A stretch of DNA of 18,888 bases from an uncultured Bacteroidales bacterium (GCA_905234775.1 CAJOJC010000048.1:1-18888); one strand, 5' to 3'. Shown: positions 8,901 through 17,302, counted from the first letter of the stretch. The notes: generated by a model from the sequence alone, not told the origin. Numbers and translations: made by a program.

Positions 8901-9036
8901 TGATGGTGTTGCTCTCGAACTCCGGGAACTGCGCGATGCTCGTCTTGGTCAGCGAGTAGACGCCGAAGATGATGAACACCACGAAGATAAGCGCGGTGGT
9001 GACCGGTTTATTGACTGATGTACGGTAGATGCTCAT
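5932..9036 (-). CDS. RND efflux permease, AcrB/MexB (HAE1) type
   Basis: At 1034 residues this has the normal length for the family. It starts with the classic MSIYRTSVNKPVTTALIFVV first membrane helix and FPEFESNTIMV. The paired aspartates of the proton relay are present in GMVVDDAIVVLENI (D399, D400), and the matching lysine is K931 in VVKNGIVLID, equivalent to AcrB D407/D408/K940. Two large periplasmic loops alternate with two groups of membrane helices. The protein would form the inner-membrane trimer that exports drugs, bile salts or other amphiphiles using the proton gradient. Its start overlaps the fusion-protein stop (TAATG), and the PG0541-like gene overlaps its end. The substrate cannot be read from the sequence. 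Confidence 0.95.
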   Translation of the reverse strand: MSIYRTSVNKPVTTALIFVVFIIFGVYSLTKTSIAQFPEFESNTIMVMSSYPGASAEDIENNLTKVLENALNGVSDLKELTSNSKENISLLTLTFEYGTDIEEATNNVRDKLDMVSTSLPDGASLPTIFKFSADDMPIMILSATADESLPGLDKILDDRLATPLARVTGVGTISVVGAPTREIQIYCDPNKLEAYGLTVSSIAQIIAAENRNIPSGNIDVGTDTYTLRVQKEFTSPEEMLDIVLSTVGGKIVYLRDVATLRDGTQEREQESYTNGRRSARIIIQKQSGANTVDVIRKIKKQLVKIERNLPSDIAIETVVDGSTNIINTINTLRDTIIITFLVVMLVVFLFLGRWRATFIIVLSIPVALLASIVYLFATGNTLNIISMSALSIAIGMVVDDAIVVLENITTHLDRGEKPKEAAVLATGEVSISVVASTLTMLCVFLPLTMIRGFTGVMFRQLGWIVSIIMVVSTTAALTLVPMLCSRFLRSGKRSGKFYDVFFGPWNRLLDKISAGYGRLIRWCTTHRRWVVIGAFIIFAAVAGLYIPQMKTEYFPKSDEGRIRVNINLPVGTAQATTAQVAEDIYNDIVAAVPELKIINITYGQADTDNTFANMQSNGTHVISMNLNVGTVGTRKRSSDQISTVIRGILTRYPQIRKAMVFEGGGGMGGATTVDVEIYGYDFHDTDRAAHLLQEQMLKEPAFVQVTLSRDEYTPEYQINFDRTKLALNGLTSSTAGAAFSAAMSGQVASFYREDGEEYNIRVRYAPEFRRSIEDMENITIMNAQGRPVKMKELGTLVEAEVPPTIERKDRERLITVSGILKSGMALSDAVKRTEAIIADTEIPDGLTTVIAGDYEDQQEMFHDMIILLILIVVLVYIVMAAQFESFLSPFVIMFSIPFALVGVAVGMLINGGAIGVMGLVGVIILMGIVVKNGIVLIDYTILLRERGYGAVEASAMAARSRLRPILMTTLTTVLGMLPMAIGLGEGSEMWKGLGVVVCWGLSISTLVTLVLIPTIYCVFAVRQERRQQKKLAKQ

Positions 9037-10070
9037 TACTCGATGACGTTTACTCTGGTGCCGTTGCGCAGGACGCTCTGGCCGCTGGTAACTACTGTTT
9101 CGCCTTCACTGAGGCCGCTAAGGACTTCATACTGGTTGCCGAGGTGACGGCCGAGCTCCACCACCCTCACTGAGACGGTCTGATCCATCTCGTCGGATTC
9201 GAGCACGAAGACCGTCTTGGTTCCGGATCCCTGCTGCTTAACGATTGCGGTATCCGGGATGAGGATGCGGCTGACACTGCCGAAGGTTATCTTGGCGCTG
9301 CCGTACATTCCCGGGCGAAGCTCACGCGAGGCGTTGGGGATGTTGATTTCCGCGGTGACGGTATGAGTGACAGGGTCGATGGTGGGATGGATCAGGGCCA
9401 CCTGGCCATTGAAGGTTTTTCCGGGAAGGGCCTCGGTTACGATCTCGGCCTTTACGCCCTTTTTAAGGAGCGAGTAGTCTTTTTCGGAGACCGAGACGAG
9501 AGCCTTAAGGGGGTTGATCTGCTGGACCACGAACAGCGGCGATGACATCGAGTACATGTCGCCCTGGTCGTAATTACGGGCGGTGATCACTCCGTCGAGG
9601 GGGCTCTTGAGAACCGTGTTTTCCTTCAGGTTCTGGTAGGCGCTCTTCCTGACTTTGTAGTTGAGCTCTACCGCCTCAAAGTCGGACTTCGAGACTCCGC
9701 CCTTCTCGTAGAGAGCCTTGGTGCGTGTGTAGTCGCTCTCGGCGTTCTTGAGCTGGAGTTCGGCCTGATCGAGGTTGGTGCGCTCCATCTCGGCGAGGAC
9801 CTGGCCCTTGCGGACGTTGTCTCCGATCTCAGCCTTGATGCTGACGATACGGCCGCTGGCCTGAGGGGCGATATTGTTCACCGCGTAGGCCTGGAGGGTC
9901 ACCGAGTAGGTGTTGTCCAGAGTAACCGTCTGTTTCTGGGCTACGATGGTTTTGACATTAGGGAGGAGGAAGGCCCTGTCGTCCTGAGTCTTAGTCTGTT
10001 TCTGGCCTTGGCCGCATGAGGCGAGAGCGAGGACAGCCGCTGCGAGCGATAAAGATTTTACTGTATTCAT
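9036..10070 (-). CDS. RND efflux periplasmic adaptor (membrane fusion protein, lipoprotein)
   Basis: The 344-residue product has a lipoprotein signal (MNTVKSLSLAAAVLALASC, Cys19). It then shows the usual adaptor order: a barrel-sandwich/lipoyl half (NIAPQASGRIVSIKAEIGDNV), a coiled-coil hairpin (TNLDQAELQLKNAESDYTRT through the SDFEAVELNYKVRKSAYQNL region), the second lipoyl half (VLKSPLDGVITARN), a beta-barrel with the TIDPVTHTVTAEINIPN motif, and a membrane-proximal domain. It bridges the inner-membrane pump and the TolC-like channel. The start overlaps the upstream TolC-like gene as ATGA, consistent with one polycistronic transcript. Confidence 0.93.
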   Translation of the reverse strand: MNTVKSLSLAAAVLALASCGQGQKQTKTQDDRAFLLPNVKTIVAQKQTVTLDNTYSVTLQAYAVNNIAPQASGRIVSIKAEIGDNVRKGQVLAEMERTNLDQAELQLKNAESDYTRTKALYEKGGVSKSDFEAVELNYKVRKSAYQNLKENTVLKSPLDGVITARNYDQGDMYSMSSPLFVVQQINPLKALVSVSEKDYSLLKKGVKAEIVTEALPGKTFNGQVALIHPTIDPVTHTVTAEINIPNASRELRPGMYGSAKITFGSVSRILIPDTAIVKQQGSGTKTVFVLESDEMDQTVSVRVVELGRHLGNQYEVLSGLSEGETVVTSGQSVLRNGTRVNVIE

Positions 10071-11485
10071 TTGGTTTGCTTTTCTTCTTCGAGGAAATCG
10101 TTGCCGAGAGAGCCTTCAAGGCTGGCCTTGGCAGTAAGGTAGTTGAATATCGACTGGCCTGCCGTGAGCTGAGCCTGCGTAAGGGCCAGCTGGGCGTCGT
10201 TGAGGTCGGTCAGAGTACTGCCGCCTATCTCGTAGGAGGCGAGGGTGATGTCGTAGGATTTGCGCGAGGCCTCGAGGGCGGCGTCTGCGGCATCGAAACT
10301 GCGCATGGCGGTCTCCATCGTATTAAGGCTCTGGCGAATGGCGATTCTGAGGCGCCTCTCGGTCTCGAGCTTCTGAATGTCGAGTTCTTCTGCCTGGAGC
10401 TTTGCTGTCTTTATGTTGTGATAGCGCTGGCCGCCGGCGAAGATGGGGATGTTGAGGGTGAGGCCCACGAACGAATACGGAGTCCAGTTGTAGTTCGAGA
10501 AGTCGAAGTCGTTGGCCATGGCGCTGTACTGATAGGTGAAGCCCACGGACAGGCTGGGGAGATTGGCGTACTTGCTGGACTTTATCGCCGAGGCTACCTG
10601 AGAGGCCTGGAGTTCGAGCTGGCGCATCGAACTGTTGTTTTCGAGGCTGAGTTCGTTCTCTCCGTAGAGGACGGTCATTTCTTCCGCGTAGTCGTGGAGT
10701 TCGCCCTTGGTGTCTATCTGAAGGTCGAGGTCGACTCCCATCACGGCCTTAAGCTGCCAGAGGGCGAGGCTTACGGCGTTCTCGGAGTCGTACATGTTGG
10801 GGATAGCGTTGGCGAGAGTAGTGAGGGCGCGGGCGAGTTCGAGGTCGGAGGCTTTCTGGGCGTCGTGTCTCATCTGAATCTTCTCGCAGTTTGCGAGGGC
10901 GTTTTCGTAGACCTCTTTATAAACTTTCGCCGCTTCTTTGGCGAAGAGGACCTGATAGTAGGCCTGCTTCACCTGAGTTACCATCTCGAGGCGGCTGCTG
11001 CGGGCTTTTTCGACCGCGAGTTCTACATCTTGTCCGCTGAGATTGAGCGATTCCCAGAGTTGGAAGTTTATAAGGGGCATCGAGGCGCTGAGGCCCGCTG
11101 AGAATGAATTCCAACGGCCGACTTCGATGCCTTTTTTCGAGCTGGAGGAGCTGGAACTGCCGGAGCTGGAACCGCCGCCACCGCCCGAGCCCGAGCCCGA
11201 GCCGCCGGTTATCGCGGACATGTCGAAGTCCATGTACATGACCTGCTTTTCAATCGTTCTCTGGAACGAAGCAGATCCGTCTACCTTCGGGAACAGCGCC
11301 GCGTACGAGCCTTTCTTGGCGTACTGGGCGCGTTCGATTTCCTTATCTGCTACCTTTACGGATATGTTTTCGCTCAGCGCTATCTGCAGCGCCTGCTCCA
11401 GGGTGATTTCAGTTGTGTCTCTCTGCTGCTGGACCTGCGTCGTATCAACCGCCGCCAGAGCAACTATACTTACTAGAACTAACAT
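10067..11485 (-). CDS. TolC-family outer-membrane efflux channel
   Basis: This 472-residue protein has the two-fold TolC organisation: ITLEQALQIALSENISVKVADKEI near the N-terminus and a matching second half, with helices such as KLQAEELDIQKLETERRLRI and SYEIGGSTLTDLNDAQLALTQ. The ATG at 11485 is the only usable start, since an in-frame stop lies a few codons upstream. The resulting signal peptide (MLVLVSIVALAAVD) is short and has no basic N-terminus, which is unusual. Around residues 91-118 the first outer loop contains a pure Gly/Ser run ending in SSSSSSSKKG. It is the first gene of the efflux operon. Confidence 0.92.
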   Translation of the reverse strand: MLVLVSIVALAAVDTTQVQQQRDTTEITLEQALQIALSENISVKVADKEIERAQYAKKGSYAALFPKVDGSASFQRTIEKQVMYMDFDMSAITGGSGSGSGGGGGSSSGSSSSSSSKKGIEVGRWNSFSAGLSASMPLINFQLWESLNLSGQDVELAVEKARSSRLEMVTQVKQAYYQVLFAKEAAKVYKEVYENALANCEKIQMRHDAQKASDLELARALTTLANAIPNMYDSENAVSLALWQLKAVMGVDLDLQIDTKGELHDYAEEMTVLYGENELSLENNSSMRQLELQASQVASAIKSSKYANLPSLSVGFTYQYSAMANDFDFSNYNWTPYSFVGLTLNIPIFAGGQRYHNIKTAKLQAEELDIQKLETERRLRIAIRQSLNTMETAMRSFDAADAALEASRKSYDITLASYEIGGSTLTDLNDAQLALTQAQLTAGQSIFNYLTAKASLEGSLGNDFLEEEKQTK

Positions 11486-11506
11486 ACAAGCTACTATTCA
11501 ACTTTC

Positions 11507-11521
11507 TTCGTGCGGCACGAA
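11507..11521. promoter_or_regulatory. Palindrome TTCGTGC-G-GCACGAA, possible operator
   Basis: A perfect 7-bp inverted repeat around one base lies 22 bases upstream of the efflux operon start codon. It shares the core CGTGC/GCACG with the palindrome at 11552-11567. Size and position fit a dimeric repressor site or a small leader hairpin. No regulator gene is in the window. Confidence 0.4.
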
Positions 11522-11551
11522 TGATTGGGCGTGTTTGCCACAACAATCGTG

Positions 11552-11567
11552 CCCGTGCGCGCACGGG
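11552..11567. promoter_or_regulatory. Perfect 16-bp palindrome CCCGTGCGCGCACGGG
   Basis: This self-complementary sequence lies between the divergent efflux operon and lgt, just inside the predicted efflux transcript. Its centre is about 45 bp from the centre of the related palindrome at 11507-11521. It could be an operator or, as RNA, a strong leader hairpin. Confidence 0.4.
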
Positions 11568-11576
11568 AAGCGAGTC

Positions 11577-11584
11577 CAAAGATA
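11577..11584 (-). promoter_or_regulatory. Candidate -7 box for the efflux operon
   Basis: On the minus strand the octamer is TATCTTTG, a match to TAnnTTTG, giving a leader of about 85 bases before the TolC-like ATG. No TTTG box is seen at the ideal -33 distance. It sits 13 bases from the oppositely directed box for lgt. Confidence 0.4.
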
Positions 11585-11597
11585 ATGAGATTTTAGT

Positions 11598-11605
11598 TAT
11601 ATTTG
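11598..11605 (+). promoter_or_regulatory. Candidate -7 box for lgt, implying an almost leaderless mRNA
   Basis: TATATTTG matches TAnnTTTG and ends 7 bases before the lgt ATG. If used, transcription would begin within about 0-3 bases of the start codon. The -33 partner is not evident. Confidence 0.4.
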
Positions 11606-11612
11606 CAGCACT

Positions 11613-12503
11613 ATGTTGGATTTACTGGCTATTCATTGGAATATCGATCCGGTGTTGATTCATATCGGGTCGCTCGGAATCAGGTGGTATTCGCTGCTGT
11701 TTGTTTCCGGATTCATTTACGGTATTTACATCCTGCGGAATTTCTACCGCAGGGAGGGTGTGAGCGAGGATATACTCGATCCGCTTCTGTATTCGATGCT
11801 GATTGCGGTTATCGTAGGCGCTCGACTCGGACACTGCATTTTCTATGATCCGGGATACTATTTCGGAACCTGGCAGGGTTTCGGCGAGGTGTTTATGCCA
11901 TGGAAGGGCGGTCTCGCGAGCCACGGCGGCGCGATCGGTATCTTGCTGGCGATGTGGTGGTACACCAATAAGTATGGGAAGAGAGAGGGATTCGACCTGC
12001 TTTGGATACTCGATAAGCTGGTGATTATCATCTGCTTCGCGGGAGCATGTATCCGTCTCGGTAATTTCTTCAATTCGGAGATTTACGGCTACAATACTAA
12101 CCTGCCATGGGGCGTGATTTTCGAGCGCACAGGAGATCCTAATCCGAAGCATCCGACCATGCTCTACGAGGCGCTGTGCTATATTGTTCTTGGCCTGGTA
12201 TTGCTGTTCATCTACAACAAGAAGAACGACAAGATGTTCCGCGGAGAATACCTCGGAATCTTCTTTACATTCTGCTTCGGCAGCCGTTTCCTTCTGGAAT
12301 TCACCAAAGCTCCGTCGAGAATCCTCTTCACCATCGGCGATACCGTCATCAACATGGGCCATATGCTCAGCATACCCTTCATTATCGCCGGTATTGTAAT
12401 CTGGATTTTAAGCGTTCGCAGCGGCAAACCTTCCAAGATCATCCGCGAGCCCGTCAAGCCCGCGAAGAAGGAACCCACCCACTACGCGAAACCGCTTAAT
12501 TAA
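11613..12503 (+). CDS. lgt: Prolipoprotein diacylglyceryl transferase
   Basis: Lgt transfers diacylglyceryl from phosphatidylglycerol to the lipobox cysteine of prolipoproteins in the inner membrane. The 296-residue product starts with the family-typical IHWNIDPVLIHIGSLGIRWY. It contains GARLGH (69-74), the GGLASHGG motif with H104, the signature RLGNFFNSEIYG containing the essential arginine, HPTMLYE, and RFLLEFTK near the end. About seven hydrophobic segments are spread along it, followed by a basic C-terminal tail rich in Lys and Pro (PSKIIREPVKPAKKEPTHYA). The start is fixed by the conserved N-terminus. It is transcribed divergently from the efflux operon. The many lipoproteins in the window are its expected substrates. 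Confidence 0.96.
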   Translation: MLDLLAIHWNIDPVLIHIGSLGIRWYSLLFVSGFIYGIYILRNFYRREGVSEDILDPLLYSMLIAVIVGARLGHCIFYDPGYYFGTWQGFGEVFMPWKGGLASHGGAIGILLAMWWYTNKYGKREGFDLLWILDKLVIIICFAGACIRLGNFFNSEIYGYNTNLPWGVIFERTGDPNPKHPTMLYEALCYIVLGLVLLFIYNKKNDKMFRGEYLGIFFTFCFGSRFLLEFTKAPSRILFTIGDTVINMGHMLSIPFIIAGIVIWILSVRSGKPSKIIREPVKPAKKEPTHYAKPLN

Positions 12504-12559
12504 ATCAGTGTTAACATTTTTTGTGTTTTTTCGTCTTATTGAGGAAAAGCGATAACGAA

Positions 12560-13060
12560 ATGAAAAAACACATCCTTCTTACCCTGATATGCCTCGTCTC
12601 TCTGGCGGGCATTTCTTTTGGCGCGACTCCGCTTACCAGGGCGCGCCTTTCGTCATTGGTCAAAGACTGCCGCTCTTATGAGGGAGCGGAGGTGGTTCGC
12701 CTCGGGAATTTCACCACAGGCGCGGTGAAAGGACTGGTTTGGATTGCCGGTTCGGGCGATCCGGACACCAAGGAATTCCTGAAGATGTGCAAGGGAATTA
12801 AAGGCATATCAATTTTGGAGTTTGAAGACTGCTCGGCCGCAGACCGCGCCGCCATCAACGACAAAATCGAGCATCTTCTGAAAAATACCGACGTGCTCAT
12901 GGACGTTAAGGACGAGGGAGAAAGGATGCTTATTTACGGAGTCTTTGACGAAAAGAGCGGCGATGTTCAGGATTTCATTCTTTATTCACCTGACAACTGC
13001 GCGTTGATCTGCCTATTCGGCAGGATTTCGATGGACGCTGTTTCAGAAATGGTAAAATGA
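12560..13060 (+). CDS. DUF4252 secreted protein, first of two
   Basis: The Met at 12560 gives a good signal peptide (MKKHILLTLICLVSLAGISFG) and 166 residues; an in-frame Met 13 codons upstream would add a polar prefix and is less likely. The mature part has the DUF4252 pattern: a basic helix (ARLSSLVKDCRSYEGAEVVRLG), a central GIKGISILEFEDCSAADRAAI segment, and a C-terminal VLMDVKDEGERMLIYGVFDEK strand pair leading to CLFGRISMDAVSEM. Function of the family is unknown. Its TGA overlaps the sigma-factor ATG (ATGA). With the second DUF4252 gene it brackets the sigma and membrane-protein genes, so the four form one unit. I saw no clear TAnnTTTG box in the 56 bases after lgt. Confidence 0.8.
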   Translation: MKKHILLTLICLVSLAGISFGATPLTRARLSSLVKDCRSYEGAEVVRLGNFTTGAVKGLVWIAGSGDPDTKEFLKMCKGIKGISILEFEDCSAADRAAINDKIEHLLKNTDVLMDVKDEGERMLIYGVFDEKSGDVQDFILYSPDNCALICLFGRISMDAVSEMVK

Positions 13061-13533
13061 GCCCGGAGCAGTTCAATAGCAGTTATCTGTCGCTCGCCCC
13101 GATTCTCTACAAGGTGGCGTTCTACATCCTCGAGTCCGAAGAAGAAGCTAAGGATGTGGTTCAGGACGCCTTTGTGAAACTTTGGAAAGACCGCGGTACG
13201 CTGGGAGACGTCAACTCTCCGAAAGCCTACTCCATAAGGCTGGTCAAGAACCTCTGCCTGGACAGAATCAGAAGGCAAAGGCTCGAGTTCCCCGAGGAAC
13301 TTCCAGAGCGGATCTCCGACAACGGGCAGGACGACGAGATAGATCAGAAAGAGCGCCTCAACAAAGTGATGGAGGCGATCAAGGCTCTGCCCGACCGGCA
13401 ACGCGAAATACTCTGGCTCCGGACGGTGGAAGGCTTATCCTACGAAGAAATCTCGAACCGTCTCGGAATGAAACCGCTTACACTGCGCGTATTGCTGACG
13501 CGGGCGCGCTCAAAAATCAAAATGAAGGTATGA
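13057..13533 (+). CDS. RNA polymerase sigma-70 factor, ECF subfamily
   Basis: The 158-residue protein has the two ECF regions only. Region 2 is FNSSYLSLAPILYKVAFYILESEEEAKDVVQDAFVKLWKDR with KAYSIRLVKNLCLDRIRRQ. Region 4 is VMEAIKALPDRQREILWLRTVEGLSYEEISNRLGMKPLTLRVLLTRARSKIK, including the helix-turn-helix that reads the -35 element. It starts by ATGA overlap with the preceding DUF4252 gene and ends by ATGA overlap with the next membrane-protein gene. In Bacteroidota such sigma factors are usually held by a membrane-bound anti-sigma factor; the small membrane protein downstream is the obvious candidate. Regulon and signal are unknown; autoregulation of the operon is likely by analogy. Confidence 0.93.
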   Translation: MSPEQFNSSYLSLAPILYKVAFYILESEEEAKDVVQDAFVKLWKDRGTLGDVNSPKAYSIRLVKNLCLDRIRRQRLEFPEELPERISDNGQDDEIDQKERLNKVMEAIKALPDRQREILWLRTVEGLSYEEISNRLGMKPLTLRVLLTRARSKIKMKV

Positions 13534-13934
13534 AACAGATAAAAGACATAGAAAACATGGACTGGGAAGCCCTTGAGCAGGCGGCCGAGGCCGGGCAGGC
13601 GAAAGTGCCCGAAGACCTCGACGGCAGCATCAGGGCCGCGATTCTTGCCCATGAATTATCGGAGGCAGGAGAGACCGCCCCGAAACGGAGGCTGCCGGCC
13701 GGCGCATTCTACGGATTCGCGTTCGCCGCGGTGGTAGCGGCCGTGATCACGGTTGGGATAAGCCGTAAAAATGCCCTTCAGGATACCTTCGACGATCCGT
13801 ACCTTGCCTATGCGGAAGTCCAGAAAACATTCAGGCAGATTTCAGAAAAAATGAACGTCGGGCTCGAGCTCGCCTCGGAAGCCCGCACGACCGCTGAAAA
13901 ACCGGCGGAAATCCTTAAAAAAATCAACGACTAA
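13530..13934 (+). CDS. Single-span membrane protein, putative anti-sigma factor
   Basis: The ATG at 13530 overlaps the sigma-factor stop (ATGA) and gives 134 residues; a longer upstream reading in this frame only runs through the sigma gene. The N-terminal half (MKQIKDIENMDWEALEQAAE, then KVPEDLDGSIRAAILAHEL) is acidic and soluble. A single membrane segment follows (AFYGFAFAAVVAAVITVGI, about residues 68-88), then a short outer part with a helix (YAEVQKTFRQISEKMNVGL). No zinc-binding ZAS motif is present. Topology and position fit a membrane anti-sigma factor that binds the sigma factor through its cytoplasmic half. This is an inference from layout. Confidence 0.75.
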   Translation: MKQIKDIENMDWEALEQAAEAGQAKVPEDLDGSIRAAILAHELSEAGETAPKRRLPAGAFYGFAFAAVVAAVITVGISRKNALQDTFDDPYLAYAEVQKTFRQISEKMNVGLELASEARTTAEKPAEILKKIND

Positions 13935-13935
13935 A

Positions 13936-14418
13936 ATGAAAAAGTTCATATTGATAGCGGCCATGATAATGATGTCGGTCGCAGCATTCGCCCAGAGCGG
14001 CAGGAGCATTTATCAGAAATATTCGGATGCCGAGAAGGTAAGCGCCGTGTATATTTCGCCGGCCATGTTCAAGCTGATAGGCAAAATTCCGGATCTTGAG
14101 ATCTCAGACGAAAATGTGGACCTTACTCCCGTCATTAAATCCCTGAAAGGGCTCTATCTGATCAACAGCGCCAATCCGGACATCAGAGAGGGTGTCATAA
14201 AGGATGTCGACGCATTCGTATACTCGGCAGACTACGAACTCCTGATGGAGGCCAAGGAAGAGGGCGAGACAGTAAGAATCTACACCGTCGGAAACGAACA
14301 GACAGTGAAGGGATTCGTGATGCTGGCCTGCGAACCCGAAGAACTGACCTTCATCTGCATCGACGGTGAGATGGAAAGAGACCAACTGGACGTCATCTTC
14401 GCCAAGATGATGCGTTAA
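13936..14418 (+). CDS. DUF4252 secreted protein, second of two
   Basis: This 160-residue product has a signal peptide (MKKFILIAAMIMMSVAAFAQ). The body resembles the upstream DUF4252 protein in order: SVYISPAMFKLIGK-type start, SLKGLYLINSANPDIREGVI, YELLMEAKEEGETVRIYTVG, and a C-terminal LTFICIDGEMERDQLDVIFA matching ALICLFGRISMDAVSEMV of the first copy. It begins one base after the stop of the membrane-protein gene, so it belongs to the sigma operon. The pair is probably an old duplication. It may be a periplasmic sensor or the output of the sigma factor. It ends 12 bases before the convergent GH43 pseudogene, with no obvious terminator. Confidence 0.82.
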   Translation: MKKFILIAAMIMMSVAAFAQSGRSIYQKYSDAEKVSAVYISPAMFKLIGKIPDLEISDENVDLTPVIKSLKGLYLINSANPDIREGVIKDVDAFVYSADYELLMEAKEEGETVRIYTVGNEQTVKGFVMLACEPEELTFICIDGEMERDQLDVIFAKMMR

Positions 14419-14430
14419 ACTGATAATACA

Positions 14431-16747
<2,317 letters not shown>

Positions 16748-16770
16748 TAAGGTTACAATTATATAACACA

Positions 16771-16803
16771 CAAATCTACGAAATGTAACAAGAAAAAGCC
16801 AAA
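16771..16803 (-). promoter_or_regulatory. Bacteroidota-type promoter TTTG-N21-TAGATTTG
   Basis: On the minus strand TTTG (16800-16803) is followed after 21 bases by TAGATTTG (16771-16778), matching both the -33 and -7 consensus at allowed spacing. Transcription would start around 16765, about 17 bases before the lipoprotein ATG at 16747. It is the best promoter match in the window. Confidence 0.65.
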
Positions 16804-16809
16804 AACGCG

Positions 16810-16840
16810 CATACCCTCCGGCAAAAAACCGAAGGGTATG
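16810..16840. terminator. Terminator-like hairpin next to the pgk relic
   Basis: CATACCCTCCGG (16810-16821) pairs with CCGAAGGGTATG (16829-16840) over 12 bp with one imperfect pair. On the minus strand it is followed by GCGCGTTTTT. It lies 37 bases beyond the stop codon of the pgk tail relic in the relic's reading direction, where a pgk terminator would be expected. Confidence 0.5.
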
Positions 16841-16852
16841 TACGTTGTGGGG

Positions 16853-16869
16853 TCCGGATCAAGTCCGGA
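16853..16869. repeat. Short palindromic repeat TCCGGATCAAGTCCGGA
   Basis: Two TCCGGA arms flank TCAAG. The reverse complement, TCCGGACTTGATCCGGA, resembles short palindromic intergenic repeats seen in many bacterial genomes. It sits between the pgk relic and the terminator-like hairpin. Confidence 0.4.
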
Positions 16870-16876
16870 ATGAGGG

Positions 16877-16936
16877 TTACTTCCTGATCGCTGCGATGCC
16901 GGGGAGCTCCTTGCCTTCGAGGGCCTCGAGCATGGC
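16877..16936 (-). pseudogene. Relic of a pgk 3' end (last 19 codons plus stop), inverted relative to pgk
   Basis: On the minus strand these 60 bases encode [19 protein letters not shown] and a TAA, identical in protein to the last 19 residues of the resident pgk (18671-18730). The DNA differs at 8 of 60 positions in 7 codons, and every change is synonymous (for example CGC to AGG, GCT to GCG). Similarity stops at the GCC ATG codons; the upstream DNA belongs to repeat copy B. Because the stop codon is kept and a terminator-like hairpin follows, it looks like the end of a diverged pgk left by recombination or brought in by an element, not a recent local copy. Confidence 0.85.
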
Positions 16937-17203
16937 GCAGCGCGATCGAGGGTCGGACATTGGTGTATTGAGGTCTTTAGCGTGGCTATCACCCCCTGCG
17001 AAAGTGGTGATGGGAGCGAAAAGGGCCCAAAACGTGGCTATCACCCGAATTGCGGAGGGCGATAGCCACACCCTGCGATAGACAGGGACCTTCCGCAAAA
17101 TGCTGCATTTCGGCGGGGTTGGTGTGGGATTTAGGCTTCTCCACACACCGAGGGGTGATTTTGAAGTGGTTGGTGTGTGATTCGGGCGGTTTTACACACC
17201 AAG
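16935..17203 (-). repeat. Structured interspersed repeat, copy B (inverted relative to A)
   Basis: The reverse complement of 16978-17203 matches 4715-4943 at roughly 90% by eye, with an indel near 17071-17079. Weaker similarity extends through about 16935, right up to the pgk relic. Conserved pairings include GTGGCTATCACCC (17034-17046) with GGGCGATAGCCAC (17057-17069). In the small CGAAATG/CATTTTG stem a change is compensated by a G-T wobble. Also paired are TTGGTGTGT (17170-17178) and ACACACCAA (17194-17202). Confidence 0.75.
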
Positions 17204-17205
17204 GC

Positions 17206-17302
17206 GTTCAATGTGTGAGAAAAGGGGGCACACCTTGAACATCAGAAAGCGTGTGAAGGGGTTTTGCGTTCAAAGTGTGCGGCATATAATCACACCTTGG
17301 AC
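17206..17302 (+). repeat. Two tandem related hairpins upstream of pgk
   Basis: Hairpin one is GTTCAATGTGTG (17206-17217) with CACACCTTGAAC (17229-17240). Hairpin two, 62 bases on, is GTTCAAAGTGTG (17268-17279) with CACACCTTGGAC (17291-17302). Arms match 11 and 10 of 12 positions. They continue the GTGTG/CACAC theme of repeat copy B but are absent from copy A. Confidence 0.6.

Noticed and set aside
10016..11101. 361-codon plus-strand open frame opposite the TolC-like gene
   Set aside because: It is antisense to a recognisable TolC protein and spans the junction with the adaptor gene, with no family features.
16845..17146. Small open frames in the relic/repeat B interval, including one ending in the pgk tail peptide
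   Set aside because: The pgk-like end is a 60-base relic joined to repeat DNA; upstream residues match only translations of the repeat.
17118..17302. CRISPR array
   Set aside because: The recurring elements are hairpin arms of varying sequence and spacing; there are no uniform repeats and spacers and no cas genes.
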